IMG/VR virus record: IMGVR_UViG_3300011115_000954 | Coordinates: 1 to 25,720 of that record | Source of the DNA: a virus | DNA length: 25,720 bases | Direction: 5' to 3' (one strand) | Part shown: positions 15,108-23,578 of the stretch, one piece after another | Layout: every line of letters starts with the position of its first letter | Position numbering within the stretch: the stretch's first letter is position 1 | Notes under the pieces: generated by a model | Told to the model about the DNA's origin: nothing | The model's database searches: none | What the model saw: the letters and a program-made list of their open reading frames with translations, nothing else | Made by a program: the position numbers and the translations under genes

Positions 15108-15503
15108 ATGAACAACTCAATGCGTCAAAAATTAGAATTACTCTATAAAAAAGCTCAGGCAACTGGAATTCTCCAAGAACCAAGAATGGGAGTTACTGAA
15201 TATAAAAATAGGTTTGACATTCAAGAAGAGATGAATCTACCAAAAGTAGACACCTCCAAACTTTACGGTGTCTTTGGTGAACAACCAGATTATAAGCCTG
15301 TGATATCAGAAGGTAATCATTCTCTATCTACCAGATATGCTCCTGATATGCCTGGAGTTCAGGCAGCAGTTCCTTCTGATGGCGTAAGAGTAAATCCATA
15401 TACTAAACAAGTATTTGATTATAACAATGGATTTAAAACTAGCGATGGAAGAAACTTTTCCCCAACAAATGTTTCTAACCAGACCAAAATCTTCTCAAGA
15501 TAA
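15108..15503 (+). CDS. Unknown protein, end of the 13061 unit
   Basis: The 131-residue protein begins with a basic amphipathic helix (MRQKLELLYKKAQ, 5-17). After this comes a polar, Pro/Asn/Ser-rich region with little predicted secondary structure and many Tyr and Asp residues. No family is recognised. AAGGA at 15094-15098 precedes ATG 15108. The intrinsic terminator at 15524-15551 ends the unit after it. The helix resembles the starts of its neighbours, suggesting a common targeting or binding role. Confidence 0.65.
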   Translation: MNNSMRQKLELLYKKAQATGILQEPRMGVTEYKNRFDIQEEMNLPKVDTSKLYGVFGEQPDYKPVISEGNHSLSTRYAPDMPGVQAAVPSDGVRVNPYTKQVFDYNNGFKTSDGRNFSPTNVSNQTKIFSR

Positions 15504-15523
15504 TAAATTTTAGGTAAAATAAG

Positions 15524-15551
15524 AATAAGCCTATAAAGGGCTTATTTTTTT
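15524..15551 (+). terminator. Rho-independent terminator ahead of the packaging module
   Basis: An 8-bp stem (AATAAGCC at 15524-15531 with GGCTTATT at 15539-15546) has a 7-base loop and runs into seven T residues (15545-15551). The next gene's AGGA ribosome binding site starts at 15552, so terminator and translation signal abut. Confidence 0.8.
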
Positions 15552-15560
15552 AGGAATCAC

Positions 15561-16262
15561 ATGGAACAAAGTAAAGTCATAAGGCACCCAGATAAAGATG
15601 AACTTATCAAGATGCTGCTCAATGGCGATTCCGTAAAACAAATTGAAGCCTGGTTGAAAAAGAAGTATCCGCGCTCTAAACGTCATCATATTTCCTATAT
15701 GACTCTTCAGAAGTTTAGAGCCGAACAGCTAAATATAAAAGGAGATCTCTTAGAGGATATTAAAACGAAAAAGAGATCTGATGAATTAATCTCTACTAAC
15801 ACAGAGATTAGGCTTGCCGTATCTAATTCCTCTGAGTATCAAAAGAAAGTAGAGGAAATAGTCTCCAATGAGATGGATGTCGCCAGAAAGCTATTAGAGA
15901 TGGAAAAGCTTATTTCTGCAAGAATGGAATTTTATTATAATGCCGTTGCTAACGGCGGAAGCATTAAACATGATCGAGTATTTTTGGAATATTTAAATAC
16001 TATGAGATCTGTTATGCAAGACTGGAAAAAATATATTGAGGGATTTGCAGATAAAAAAATTGAACATAATTTAAATGTTAATGTTGTAAATGACCAACTA
16101 AAAGTAGTAAAAGAGGTTGTTTTGGAAGTACTAAAAGATATGGATCCATCACTAGTCCTTATTTTTATGGAAAAACTTAATTATCGCATGTCCGGATTAA
16201 AACATGATTCTCCAGAATATAATCAATACTTAATAGAGGTATCAGATGCAGAAGAAATATAG
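15561..16262 (+). CDS. HTH and coiled-coil protein, candidate small terminase
   Basis: The 233-residue protein has an N-terminal helix-turn-helix-like region (12-55) with a strongly basic KKKYPRSKRHH segment. A long helical, coiled-coil-like middle (60-170) follows, then a C-terminal helix near 185-215. Small terminase subunits combine a DNA-binding HTH with a coiled-coil oligomerisation region, and this gene opens the module that contains the large terminase and portal, so that is the best guess. Sequence similarity to a known TerS is not evident to me. AGGA (15552-15555) lies 5 bases before ATG 15561. It overlaps the next gene by 17 bases. Confidence 0.5.
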   Translation: MEQSKVIRHPDKDELIKMLLNGDSVKQIEAWLKKKYPRSKRHHISYMTLQKFRAEQLNIKGDLLEDIKTKKRSDELISTNTEIRLAVSNSSEYQKKVEEIVSNEMDVARKLLEMEKLISARMEFYYNAVANGGSIKHDRVFLEYLNTMRSVMQDWKKYIEGFADKKIEHNLNVNVVNDQLKVVKEVVLEVLKDMDPSLVLIFMEKLNYRMSGLKHDSPEYNQYLIEVSDAEEI

Positions 16263-16509
16263 CTCAGACAATACGGTTCATCTTACAAAGAAAGATTTAA
16301 ATACTCCAAACTCCATGGTAGAATGGTTAGAGAATAATTTCTCTGAAATAAGAGCAAAAGATATAGAGCCTAGTCATCTATCATCTGCATTAGATGGAAT
16401 TCTTCATGATAAGAATTTTATCTCATTAAGCAATGATAAAAAGAAAGAGTTTATAGAAATATTCAATAAATTAAAAAATACATTAAGTAATATGAAAAAG
16501 TTACCTTAG
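16246..16509 (+). CDS. Small helical protein, unknown function
   Basis: This 87-residue, charged, helical protein overlaps the end of the preceding gene by 17 bases, with AGAGG 7 bases before ATG 16246. Residues 18-60 and 60-82 appear to form two helical stretches. No motif or family is recognised. Tight coupling to the candidate small terminase suggests a related role. Confidence 0.6.
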   Translation: MQKKYSSDNTVHLTKKDLNTPNSMVEWLENNFSEIRAKDIEPSHLSSALDGILHDKNFISLSNDKKKEFIEIFNKLKNTLSNMKKLP

Positions 16510-16512
16510 ACT

Positions 16513-17973
16513 ATGAACAAGTATAATAAGAAATATAATCATGAGATAGATTCCTTTGTAAAAGAGGCTTCTAATGATATTTCTAATTTTCAAATAGAAG
16601 AGTCAGAGCTTAATTCTTTTTTAAATTTAAAAAGAGCCGTTAAAAAGATTTGTGGAAGTAAGTCCAATGATGTAATAGGCTATGCCTGGAAGAACAAAGA
16701 TATAGTCAAAAAATTAAAAACAGAGAATGATCTATATTTTTACATAACATCAATCATTATTGACAAGAACTCAATGAAGAAAGTTGCATATCCTATGGGA
16801 GAAAATTACTTCTTTAAAAATCCCTTTTATGGATATGATCTTCAGTCTTGGGCAAACTGTGTTCATAAGATTTACGAATCTGTTTATAAAGATGGAGCAG
16901 ACTACTCGGATTCTGTTGTAAAGTATTCTAGTAATATTTTTAAAGATGATGAAGAAAGAAACAATTTTTTATCTTGGTTGAAATATTATAACCACGGAGA
17001 ACACTTGAAATACAATATAAAAACAGCTTCATTTAATTTTGGACTTAATGCCGGCGGAAACCTATACAAAGAGGATTACATGGGAACTGACTTTGTTCTA
17101 GACCATGACTCTCAGGCTAATGACGCAAAAGAACATGGCGAAACCAAACTTAATTATAAAAATTGGAAAAAGAAATTTAATACTGCACTAAGAAGAGTTG
17201 ATAAAATTCTAAAAGAAAGTGAAGATTATGTAGATCCTGATAAATATGAGGAGATCTCACAGGTTCTCAATAAGCTTGATGTTCAGGTTGGAAAAATAAG
17301 ACTTCAGTCATCCGCATCAGATATAAGTTATCGTGCCGCTGGACAGCTAAAGAAGCTAGGCTTTAATCAAGGAGCATCGGTTTTATATAAATACTCTCAA
17401 GAGGCAGCCCCACCGGAAGCCGCTCCAATACCATCTGATCCTGTTGATGCCCCACCAGCCATTATTGAAGATGCTGGACAATCTCCAGCTGAAGCAGCAA
17501 GAAAGCAGCAGGAAAAGGAGAATACAGAAAAGGGTAGAGAGGTAATGAGGGGTATTGATCCTGTACCTGGACCAAGAGAAAATGAATATGAAGATATCAT
17601 GAAGAAAAATGTTTCTGTTGATGATGCCTCTAGAAAATTAGAGCAGATTGCAGGAACCCTTTCGGATAGAAGAGTAATCAGATACCTTGCTGAGTTCGAT
17701 ATTATGCTTGATAAGGTTGGAATTGCTTCAATGTTTCCTGAACTTGCAGAGGCACAGAGCAAATTAATTGAATCATATTCTTATGCTCTAACTAGAGTAA
17801 CAAAAATGTTGGGAATGTTATCAAATAATAAGGCCATCATGGAAATGACAAGGCCGGAAGCAGATCAGGAGATAGCAGAGCAGCCTGCAATAAGCGCCGC
17901 CGTCCCTTCTCCAGTATCTTCAGAGGCTACTCCTCAGGCATTACCAACAACGCCTCCTCCGGTAGTTGAATAA
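16513..17973 (+). CDS. Large unknown protein with Pro/Ala-rich linkers
   Basis: I do not recognise this 486-residue protein. The N-terminal part (1-190) is rich in Lys, Tyr and Asn and includes KKVAYP (89-94) and IKTASFNF (169-176). A helical section spans 195-290. A Pro/Ala-rich linker (about 297-325) then leads to a second helical domain (355-440) and a disordered Pro/Ala/Thr tail. This multi-domain plan with flexible linkers is common in phage structural or scaffold-like proteins, but nothing diagnostic is visible. It follows the previous gene by 3 bases without an obvious Shine-Dalgarno, suggesting coupled translation. Confidence 0.65.
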   Translation: MNKYNKKYNHEIDSFVKEASNDISNFQIEESELNSFLNLKRAVKKICGSKSNDVIGYAWKNKDIVKKLKTENDLYFYITSIIIDKNSMKKVAYPMGENYFFKNPFYGYDLQSWANCVHKIYESVYKDGADYSDSVVKYSSNIFKDDEERNNFLSWLKYYNHGEHLKYNIKTASFNFGLNAGGNLYKEDYMGTDFVLDHDSQANDAKEHGETKLNYKNWKKKFNTALRRVDKILKESEDYVDPDKYEEISQVLNKLDVQVGKIRLQSSASDISYRAAGQLKKLGFNQGASVLYKYSQEAAPPEAAPIPSDPVDAPPAIIEDAGQSPAEAARKQQEKENTEKGREVMRGIDPVPGPRENEYEDIMKKNVSVDDASRKLEQIAGTLSDRRVIRYLAEFDIMLDKVGIASMFPELAEAQSKLIESYSYALTRVTKMLGMLSNNKAIMEMTRPEADQEIAEQPAISAAVPSPVSSEATPQALPTTPPPVVE

Positions 17974-17980
17974 CTAGCCT

Positions 17981-18766
17981 ATGATTGCTGGTAATCTACA
18001 ACGCTTTCAATCCCCACTAGAAATTATGCTCGCGGTAAGCAGGCAATATTCTATAGATAAACCATATGTTGTCGGCGGAATAGTCAGAGATCTTCTTTTT
18101 AAAAGACAGAATCCGTCTCCAGACTTAGATATAACAACAAACTCCTCAGAATGTATTAGGCTGGGAATATTATTCTCATCCTCTACTGGTCAAATATTCA
18201 GAATGTTTGAGGATAGACACATTAGAGTATTTCATCTTGGAGAAAATATAGACTTTTCTCCAGGAGTATTGAGCTTTTCTCATCCTGGAGTTTTGAATTG
18301 GGTTAGAGACAATGTTCCAGAAAAAGAAAAATATTTAGAATCATTTTCTAGAGATTTTACAATAAACTCAATGTATCAGGATATTGAGACTGGCAAGATA
18401 TTTGATCCTACTGGACTTGGAATTAAGGATGTTGAGTCTAAAATTCTAAGAACGCCTGTTCCTCCTGAGCTTGCAATTAAAAATGATCCTAGGAGAATTT
18501 TTAGAGCCATAAAGCTAGCTAGTCAATTTGGACTCTCCTTAGATAGTTCTATTGTGGAGTATGTGAGAGAAAATTCTGAAATTATATTAAACCCAAGATT
18601 AACAACTCAATACATGACAATGGAAGTTAATTTGGCATTTGAATTTAATCCAGAGATTGCAATGGCCACAATCTTTGATTTGGGTTTATTTAAAATAATT
18701 CCACTATCCGGATCTTATTCTGATTATTTAATTAAAAACAAACTATTATCAAAATATCTATCTTAA
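17981..18766 (+). CDS. CCA-adding/poly(A) polymerase-family nucleotidyltransferase, short form
   Basis: The 261-residue protein has the class II tRNA nucleotidyltransferase head and neck. GGIVRD (32-37) binds nucleotide, DLD (48-50) supplies metal ligands, RDFTIN (124-129) is the conserved motif, and NDPRRIFRAIKLA (168-180) corresponds to motif D. Such enzymes add CCA or A residues to RNA 3' ends. The aspartate and arginine of the EDxxR template motif are kept (D169, R172) but the glutamate is Asn168. The protein is much shorter than bacterial enzymes (about 400 residues) and lacks most of the body and tail that hold the tRNA. It could repair host or phage tRNAs or tail another RNA. Its place amid packaging genes is unusual. 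Confidence 0.88.
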   Translation: MIAGNLQRFQSPLEIMLAVSRQYSIDKPYVVGGIVRDLLFKRQNPSPDLDITTNSSECIRLGILFSSSTGQIFRMFEDRHIRVFHLGENIDFSPGVLSFSHPGVLNWVRDNVPEKEKYLESFSRDFTINSMYQDIETGKIFDPTGLGIKDVESKILRTPVPPELAIKNDPRRIFRAIKLASQFGLSLDSSIVEYVRENSEIILNPRLTTQYMTMEVNLAFEFNPEIAMATIFDLGLFKIIPLSGSYSDYLIKNKLLSKYLS

Positions 18767-18795
18767 TTTACTATTAATATTTTTGGACAAATATC

Positions 18796-19188
18796 ATGAT
18801 CAGAGGAAAATATAAAACATGTCCATTTGGACTTCCAATTCCAGATGCTTGTAAATGCGCTGGAAATTCAGTATTTTCTATGAAAAGAATTAAAGATGAT
18901 TCTTCTAAAGAAGATAAAGAGTATAATTATCAAGTATTTTTATCAATAAAAGAAGAATCAGAATGTCCTTTTGCAGATCTAATTCTGGAAAAAAAAGATG
19001 CAGTAGACTGCAAATACAATCCGGAAGATTATAAGAAGATGTCTGGAAATAGTTTTGTTTCCGGAAGCCCAATATATCCAAACTTATATATTGGAAATTC
19101 TAAATCTTATCAATCATATCCTGTAAACTACTATTCTGATGATAATATAAGAAGTATTTATTATGGTATTATAAGTCTAATAGATTAG
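18796..19188 (+). CDS. Cysteine-containing small protein, unknown function
   Basis: This 130-residue protein carries cysteines at 9, 19, 21, 57 and 72 in TCPFGLP, CKC and ECPFAD contexts, which could bind zinc or an iron-sulfur cluster. The C-terminal half is Tyr/Ser/Asn-rich. No family is recognised. It follows the nucleotidyltransferase after 29 AT-rich bases with only a weak ribosome binding site. Its stop codon overlaps the AGGAG of the next gene. Confidence 0.6.
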   Translation: MIRGKYKTCPFGLPIPDACKCAGNSVFSMKRIKDDSSKEDKEYNYQVFLSIKEESECPFADLILEKKDAVDCKYNPEDYKKMSGNSFVSGSPIYPNLYIGNSKSYQSYPVNYYSDDNIRSIYYGIISLID

Positions 19189-19196
19189 GAGCCCTA

Positions 19197-20105
19197 ATGT
19201 CTCAGTTTTCAAAATCAGCAATTGTTTATTCCGAAGGCGACAACATTGTTGCTTTTGCAGAGGACGAATCCTTTCTTGTCGATAACGGTCACCATCTTGA
19301 TAACGCATCTGATGATCTTTATTCTGTAGAAACATCAGAAGAAAGACCAGAGGAAAGAAAGAGAATTATTCCTGGCACAATGACGTATGTAGAGGATGTT
19401 GATGCTGATATGGCAGATGATCCACCTCCCCCATCTAAGGAAAAAGATTGGAAAGAAGATAGGGCTGTAGATAAATTTATGGATCATGTCAAAGATTCTT
19501 ATCCACACAAGATTCCAAAACACGATGGAAAAAGTATTGTTGGTGCAGAAAGAGCAGTAAAGTGGCTAACTAATTTTGGAAAAGAAATTTCTGAAGCCGT
19601 AAGAAAAGATGACTCCGGTATTCTTGATGATTCTGTTCTTGAAGAAATAAGAGTATCCGTAATGAAAGATATTCTTCTTTTAAAAGAACATATAAAGAAA
19701 CTAGACAAGGCCTTCAAGGGTAAACTGAGAAAGAAGGCGGGTCTTGACGGTGATATCATGAAATATGCGGAAGAAATAGAGCTTGCATATAATTATGAAG
19801 TCAACGGCGAAATTAAGAAAACTGCTGCTCATCCAAAAATTCAGCTTGTAGTATCTCCATTTGAGAGAGCAGTATCAGGAATCATAATCAATTCCGTTAT
19901 CTCTGGCGGTAAGCCACTAGAAGAAGTTTATGACTTCTTAAAAGAAAAATATAAACTTACTGATCGTGAAGAGCTTGCTGTCATGCAAGTTATCATGGAC
20001 AGCGGATTCCCAATCTTTAAAGACCGTGGTACCTTTTCATCTAAGAAGGACAAGGATTCCGGAAAAATGCATGGAATTGAATTCATTAAAAATTACTTCT
20101 CGTAG
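19197..20105 (+). CDS. Unknown acidic protein of the packaging module
   Basis: This 302-residue protein is unrecognised. An acidic N-terminal third (to about 90) contains a PPPP stretch near 76-79, followed by a helical, Lys/Glu-rich centre (85-180). The compact C-terminal domain (about 215-302) has an LVVSPFERAV start and alternating hydrophobic helices. AGGAG (19187-19191) sits 5 bases before ATG 19197, giving strong initiation. It may be a structural or assembly protein, judged only from its neighbours. Confidence 0.65.
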   Translation: MSQFSKSAIVYSEGDNIVAFAEDESFLVDNGHHLDNASDDLYSVETSEERPEERKRIIPGTMTYVEDVDADMADDPPPPSKEKDWKEDRAVDKFMDHVKDSYPHKIPKHDGKSIVGAERAVKWLTNFGKEISEAVRKDDSGILDDSVLEEIRVSVMKDILLLKEHIKKLDKAFKGKLRKKAGLDGDIMKYAEEIELAYNYEVNGEIKKTAAHPKIQLVVSPFERAVSGIIINSVISGGKPLEEVYDFLKEKYKLTDREELAVMQVIMDSGFPIFKDRGTFSSKKDKDSGKMHGIEFIKNYFS

Positions 20106-20113
20106 GATTTAAT

Positions 20114-20710
20114 ATGTCTGAAATTAAAAGAACAAACGAAACTGAGAGCTACAACACTACTGCCGATTGGCTTCAGGATTTTATCAATAAAATGGCAAAA
20201 TCTGCTCCTCCTGCTCCACCCACAATCTCTACTGCTAGTAGAGAAAAATTTGCTACAATTGAAGATAAGATGAAAGATATCAAGTCACGAGTTGGATTTG
20301 GGGCAATCACAAAGATAACTCAAGATTCTAGTCCAAAGATTATTGTTGAGTCTGCAAAAAAATGTAATTGTGAAAAAAATAACGGAAAATGTACTTGTTC
20401 TAAAAAGAAAAAAGTTAATAAAGAAAAAATTAATTCTTTAAAAAACATTCTTCAATATATTTCTGATATGATTGCATCTGAGCCACATCTTCTTGAGCCT
20501 GAAATTAGATCTCGCTGTATTGAAAATAGAGAGCTTGGTTTTGAATCCTTAAACATAAGACCTACAACGCTTGAGGCTTATATTAGCAAAAAAAGAGGGG
20601 TTAGTCCATCTGTATCGGAAGTGCTTTATATCAAGCCAGATGTTGGTAGTTCTTCATCAGAGGAAGATATTGCAGATTATTTCAGACACGGTATGCCTCC
20701 ATCTAGATAA
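20114..20710 (+). CDS. Unknown protein with a CxC-x6-CxC cluster
   Basis: The 198-residue protein contains a compact cysteine cluster, C84, C86, C93 and C95, embedded in lysines, which would fit a small metal-binding knuckle. It is preceded by a Pro/Ala-rich linker (about 30-37) and followed by a helical region (100-185). No family is recognised. AGGAT lies 8 bases upstream of ATG 20114. It is the last gene before the large terminase. Confidence 0.65.
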   Translation: MSEIKRTNETESYNTTADWLQDFINKMAKSAPPAPPTISTASREKFATIEDKMKDIKSRVGFGAITKITQDSSPKIIVESAKKCNCEKNNGKCTCSKKKKVNKEKINSLKNILQYISDMIASEPHLLEPEIRSRCIENRELGFESLNIRPTTLEAYISKKRGVSPSVSEVLYIKPDVGSSSSEEDIADYFRHGMPPSR

Positions 20711-20728
20711 TTAAGTAATATGTAATTT

Positions 20729-23575
20729 ATGAATGATTTTAAGCAAAAAGAAAAAGAAAGTTTTGATCAAATAAAAAGTTCTTTCTTAGATTTTGATCCT
20801 GCATTTTTTATTGAGAATAATTTAACAATAGATGGCAGTGAGTTCAAAATTATTGGTAATGGTTGGAAGTTTATGGTCGATGTTTATCGATACATTGGGC
20901 TTCAAGCTACTCAAAAGGTAGGAAAGCCAGTTGTAATAAAAAAGGGTCGTCAGGTTGGTGCAACTATGATGGCAGCAGCTATCGATCTTTTTTTTACAAA
21001 TAGTGGACTCTTTCACAAACCACCCATCAGAGTTCTTCATGCTTTTCCATCCCTTGGGCAGGTAAAGAAATTTTCTCAAGATAAATTAGAAGGATTTGTT
21101 AGAACTTCTAAAAATGGATTTATTTCAAAAAATAAACTTGATAAAAATTCTGTTGATAATTTAACAATGAAGCAATTTAAAGATGGAACTCTTTGGGTTG
21201 ATAGCATTGGTGAGGATGGCGATAGAATCCGTGGTATGACTGTTGACGCTATCTTTTTTGACGAATGCTTTCCATATGAAACCTACATAGAAGTTGAGGG
21301 TGGAAAAATTCAAATTGGAGAAGTCTTTGAATTATTTAGTGCGGGCTCAGAAATTCCTCTTATAAAGAGCTATAATGAAAAGCTTGATATCTTTGAATAC
21401 AAGAAGATCAAAAATGCATGGAATCGCGGAGAAAAAAATATAATAGAGCTTCAACTTGGAAATAGAACAATAAGATGCACCCCAAATCACAAGTTTCTCA
21501 CTACCAGTGGGTGGATTGAGGCTAGAAATCTAAGAATTGGAAGCTTGATTATAACATCTCCATCGACCAAGACTTTTGTCCGAGACCTTAATTCTGATCA
21601 ACTACAAATTGTTCTTGGCTCATTCCTGGGTGATGGTCATATTGATAGTATTAAAAACAATAAATATAGATTAAGTGTTACACATGGCATAGATCAATCA
21701 GAATATTGTCTCTGGAAAGCATCTTTTTTTGATTCAAGTATAGTTAATATTAATAAAAATGGATTTTCTGAAAGTTCAGCTATAAAATTTACTACAAAGT
21801 CATTTGGATTAAGCGGTAACTTTCCAAGCACTAAATCAACATGCCCTCAGTGGGTGCTGGACTCAATAGATGCTAGGGGGATGGCAATATGGTTTATGGA
21901 TGACGGATCTATAAAAAGATGGAATAATTCTGGATCTGGGTGCATTTCAACCTGTTCTTTTGATGAGGACTCTCAAAAAAGATTTGTTGAAAAATTTAAT
22001 TCTCTTGGAATAAAATCACATTATAAAAAATATAAAGCTAGCAATGGTAATGAGTATTTTTCAATTTATCTTAATAAGGATGGATTTAAAAAACTTTCTA
22101 AATTAATTGCTCCATATATTCATAATAATATTTCTTATAAAATTTTAAATGATGAAGATGTTATAAAATATGAGTGGAACGAGCCAAATAAAATAACCGG
22201 ATTAACATCGGTAGATTCTATAAAATATCTCTCTGAAAAAAAAATAGTTTATGATATTGAAGTTGAAGATAATCATAACTTTATTGTTACAACATCAAAA
22301 ACAAGCAAAAATCTTGGAGGAGTAATAGCGCATAATTGTCAAGATATGTATGCTACTGCCATTGGTAATGCCACAAAGACTCTTACTGCTGCAAAATACG
22401 GTCCCGTAGGTCAAGGTGTCCAAGTTTATTTCGGAACACCAAAAGAAAAGAATAGTTATTTCTCCTCTTTGTGGGATATGTCAGATCAAAGATACTATCA
22501 CCTTGGCTGCAAAAATTGCAAAGAAACATTTCCATTTTATCTTCCAGATGATAAAAGATGGATGGATATTTGGGTATCTGGACATACAATAAAATGTCCA
22601 CTCTGTGCTTGCGAACAGCATAAGATTGAAGCAATAGAACGTGGAAAGTGGGTGCCAAGCAGAAACCCCGACGAGTGCAAGCTTGTCGGATTTCATATTA
22701 ATCAATTATATATTCCATACTTTACAAAAGAAAATATTCTAAATCTTATGCCGGAAAATAACCCACTGCAAACAGAAAGAATATTTAAAAATGAAGTTGT
22801 TGGCGAATTCTTCTCCGGCGCAGGTCTTCCTATCACTAGAGCAGAAATTTATGAAAAATGTCGTGATGCAGATCGTGCATTTTCAAGATCAATTAATCCA
22901 AGAGAAAAGTCATCTTATCTTGGAGTAGACTGGGGTGGTAAGGATGATGGTAGCGATAGTAACGTGGGTCAATCTTATTCTTGTGTAGTAATTCTTTCTG
23001 CCCTTCCGGACGGAACACTATTGGTAGAACATGCCCACAAGCTAAGGAAGCAAGACTTTGATTATAAGAAAGAAACTATTCATGAGATGTATAAAAGATT
23101 TGGAGTAAAGCAAGGCCTATCAGACTGGTTTTTTGGACAGGATGTAGTCCACGATCTTCAGCGTCATTATGGCTCAAAGTTCTTAGGAGCACAAGGAAGC
23201 GGCAACCTTCTAAAACCATTAAAGTTTAGAGAAGATGAGCTTATAGTATCTTATAATAAAGATATGATGGTTGAAGAGATTTTTGATCTATTTAGAAAAG
23301 GAAAAATTAGATTTCCCTGGAAGAGCTTTGAGTATATAGAGTGGCTCATTGATCATTGTACCTCTATGGAATCCTCCATCAGAACTATTGGTGGTCAACC
23401 GGTAAAGACCTATATTAAAGGCCCAAGCCCAAATGACGGATTAATGGCACTGATGTATGCCTATATGGCCTATAAATTTGACGCAACCAAGGGTTTTTCT
23501 ATTAAACCTGGTATAAATGGTAATGAACAGTCTGCGCCTAAGCCAATATTAGCACATCTAAAAAGAAGGATATAA
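20729..23575 (+). CDS. terL: Large terminase subunit (GpA-type) with an in-frame intein
   Basis: The ORF encodes 948 residues, of which 180-536 are an intein, leaving a 591-residue terminase. The N-terminal ATPase has the deviant Walker A KKGRQVGATM, with the lysine before rather than after the glycine, as in lambda GpA relatives, and Walker B AIFFDE (174-179). After the intein come a zinc-ribbon-like segment (CKNC, then CPLCAC), and an RNase H-like nuclease with D734 in GVDWGG and D903 in NDGLMALMYAY. The enzyme cuts concatemeric DNA and drives it through the portal, encoded next. Splicing would join FFDE to CQDM. No Shine-Dalgarno is evident before ATG 20729. Confidence 0.93.
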   Translation: MNDFKQKEKESFDQIKSSFLDFDPAFFIENNLTIDGSEFKIIGNGWKFMVDVYRYIGLQATQKVGKPVVIKKGRQVGATMMAAAIDLFFTNSGLFHKPPIRVLHAFPSLGQVKKFSQDKLEGFVRTSKNGFISKNKLDKNSVDNLTMKQFKDGTLWVDSIGEDGDRIRGMTVDAIFFDECFPYETYIEVEGGKIQIGEVFELFSAGSEIPLIKSYNEKLDIFEYKKIKNAWNRGEKNIIELQLGNRTIRCTPNHKFLTTSGWIEARNLRIGSLIITSPSTKTFVRDLNSDQLQIVLGSFLGDGHIDSIKNNKYRLSVTHGIDQSEYCLWKASFFDSSIVNINKNGFSESSAIKFTTKSFGLSGNFPSTKSTCPQWVLDSIDARGMAIWFMDDGSIKRWNNSGSGCISTCSFDEDSQKRFVEKFNSLGIKSHYKKYKASNGNEYFSIYLNKDGFKKLSKLIAPYIHNNISYKILNDEDVIKYEWNEPNKITGLTSVDSIKYLSEKKIVYDIEVEDNHNFIVTTSKTSKNLGGVIAHNCQDMYATAIGNATKTLTAAKYGPVGQGVQVYFGTPKEKNSYFSSLWDMSDQRYYHLGCKNCKETFPFYLPDDKRWMDIWVSGHTIKCPLCACEQHKIEAIERGKWVPSRNPDECKLVGFHINQLYIPYFTKENILNLMPENNPLQTERIFKNEVVGEFFSGAGLPITRAEIYEKCRDADRAFSRSINPREKSSYLGVDWGGKDDGSDSNVGQSYSCVVILSALPDGTLLVEHAHKLRKQDFDYKKETIHEMYKRFGVKQGLSDWFFGQDVVHDLQRHYGSKFLGAQGSGNLLKPLKFREDELIVSYNKDMMVEEIFDLFRKGKIRFPWKSFEYIEWLIDHCTSMESSIRTIGGQPVKTYIKGPSPNDGLMALMYAYMAYKFDATKGFSIKPGINGNEQSAPKPILAHLKRRI
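21266..22336 (+). mobile_element. Intein with LAGLIDADG homing endonuclease in terL
   Basis: The 357-residue insert begins with Cys180 and ends with His535-Asn536, followed by Cys537, the residues needed for standard protein splicing. Block A (CFPYETYIEV), block B (CTPNHKFLTT, His254) and block F (VYDIEVEDNHNFI) are clear. Two LAGLIDADG helices appear as LGSFLGDGH (296-304) and IWFMDDGS (387-394), each with an acidic catalytic residue, so the endonuclease looks intact. The insertion is directly after the Walker B glutamate, a highly conserved site that suits homing. Confidence 0.95.
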
Positions 23576-23578
23576 CAA

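Noticed and set aside
17397-17762. A 121-codon minus-strand open frame inside the 486-residue gene
   Set aside because: Its Ser/Ala/Gly-rich translation is the antisense of the Pro/Ala-rich linker on the plus strand, and no initiation signal is visible.
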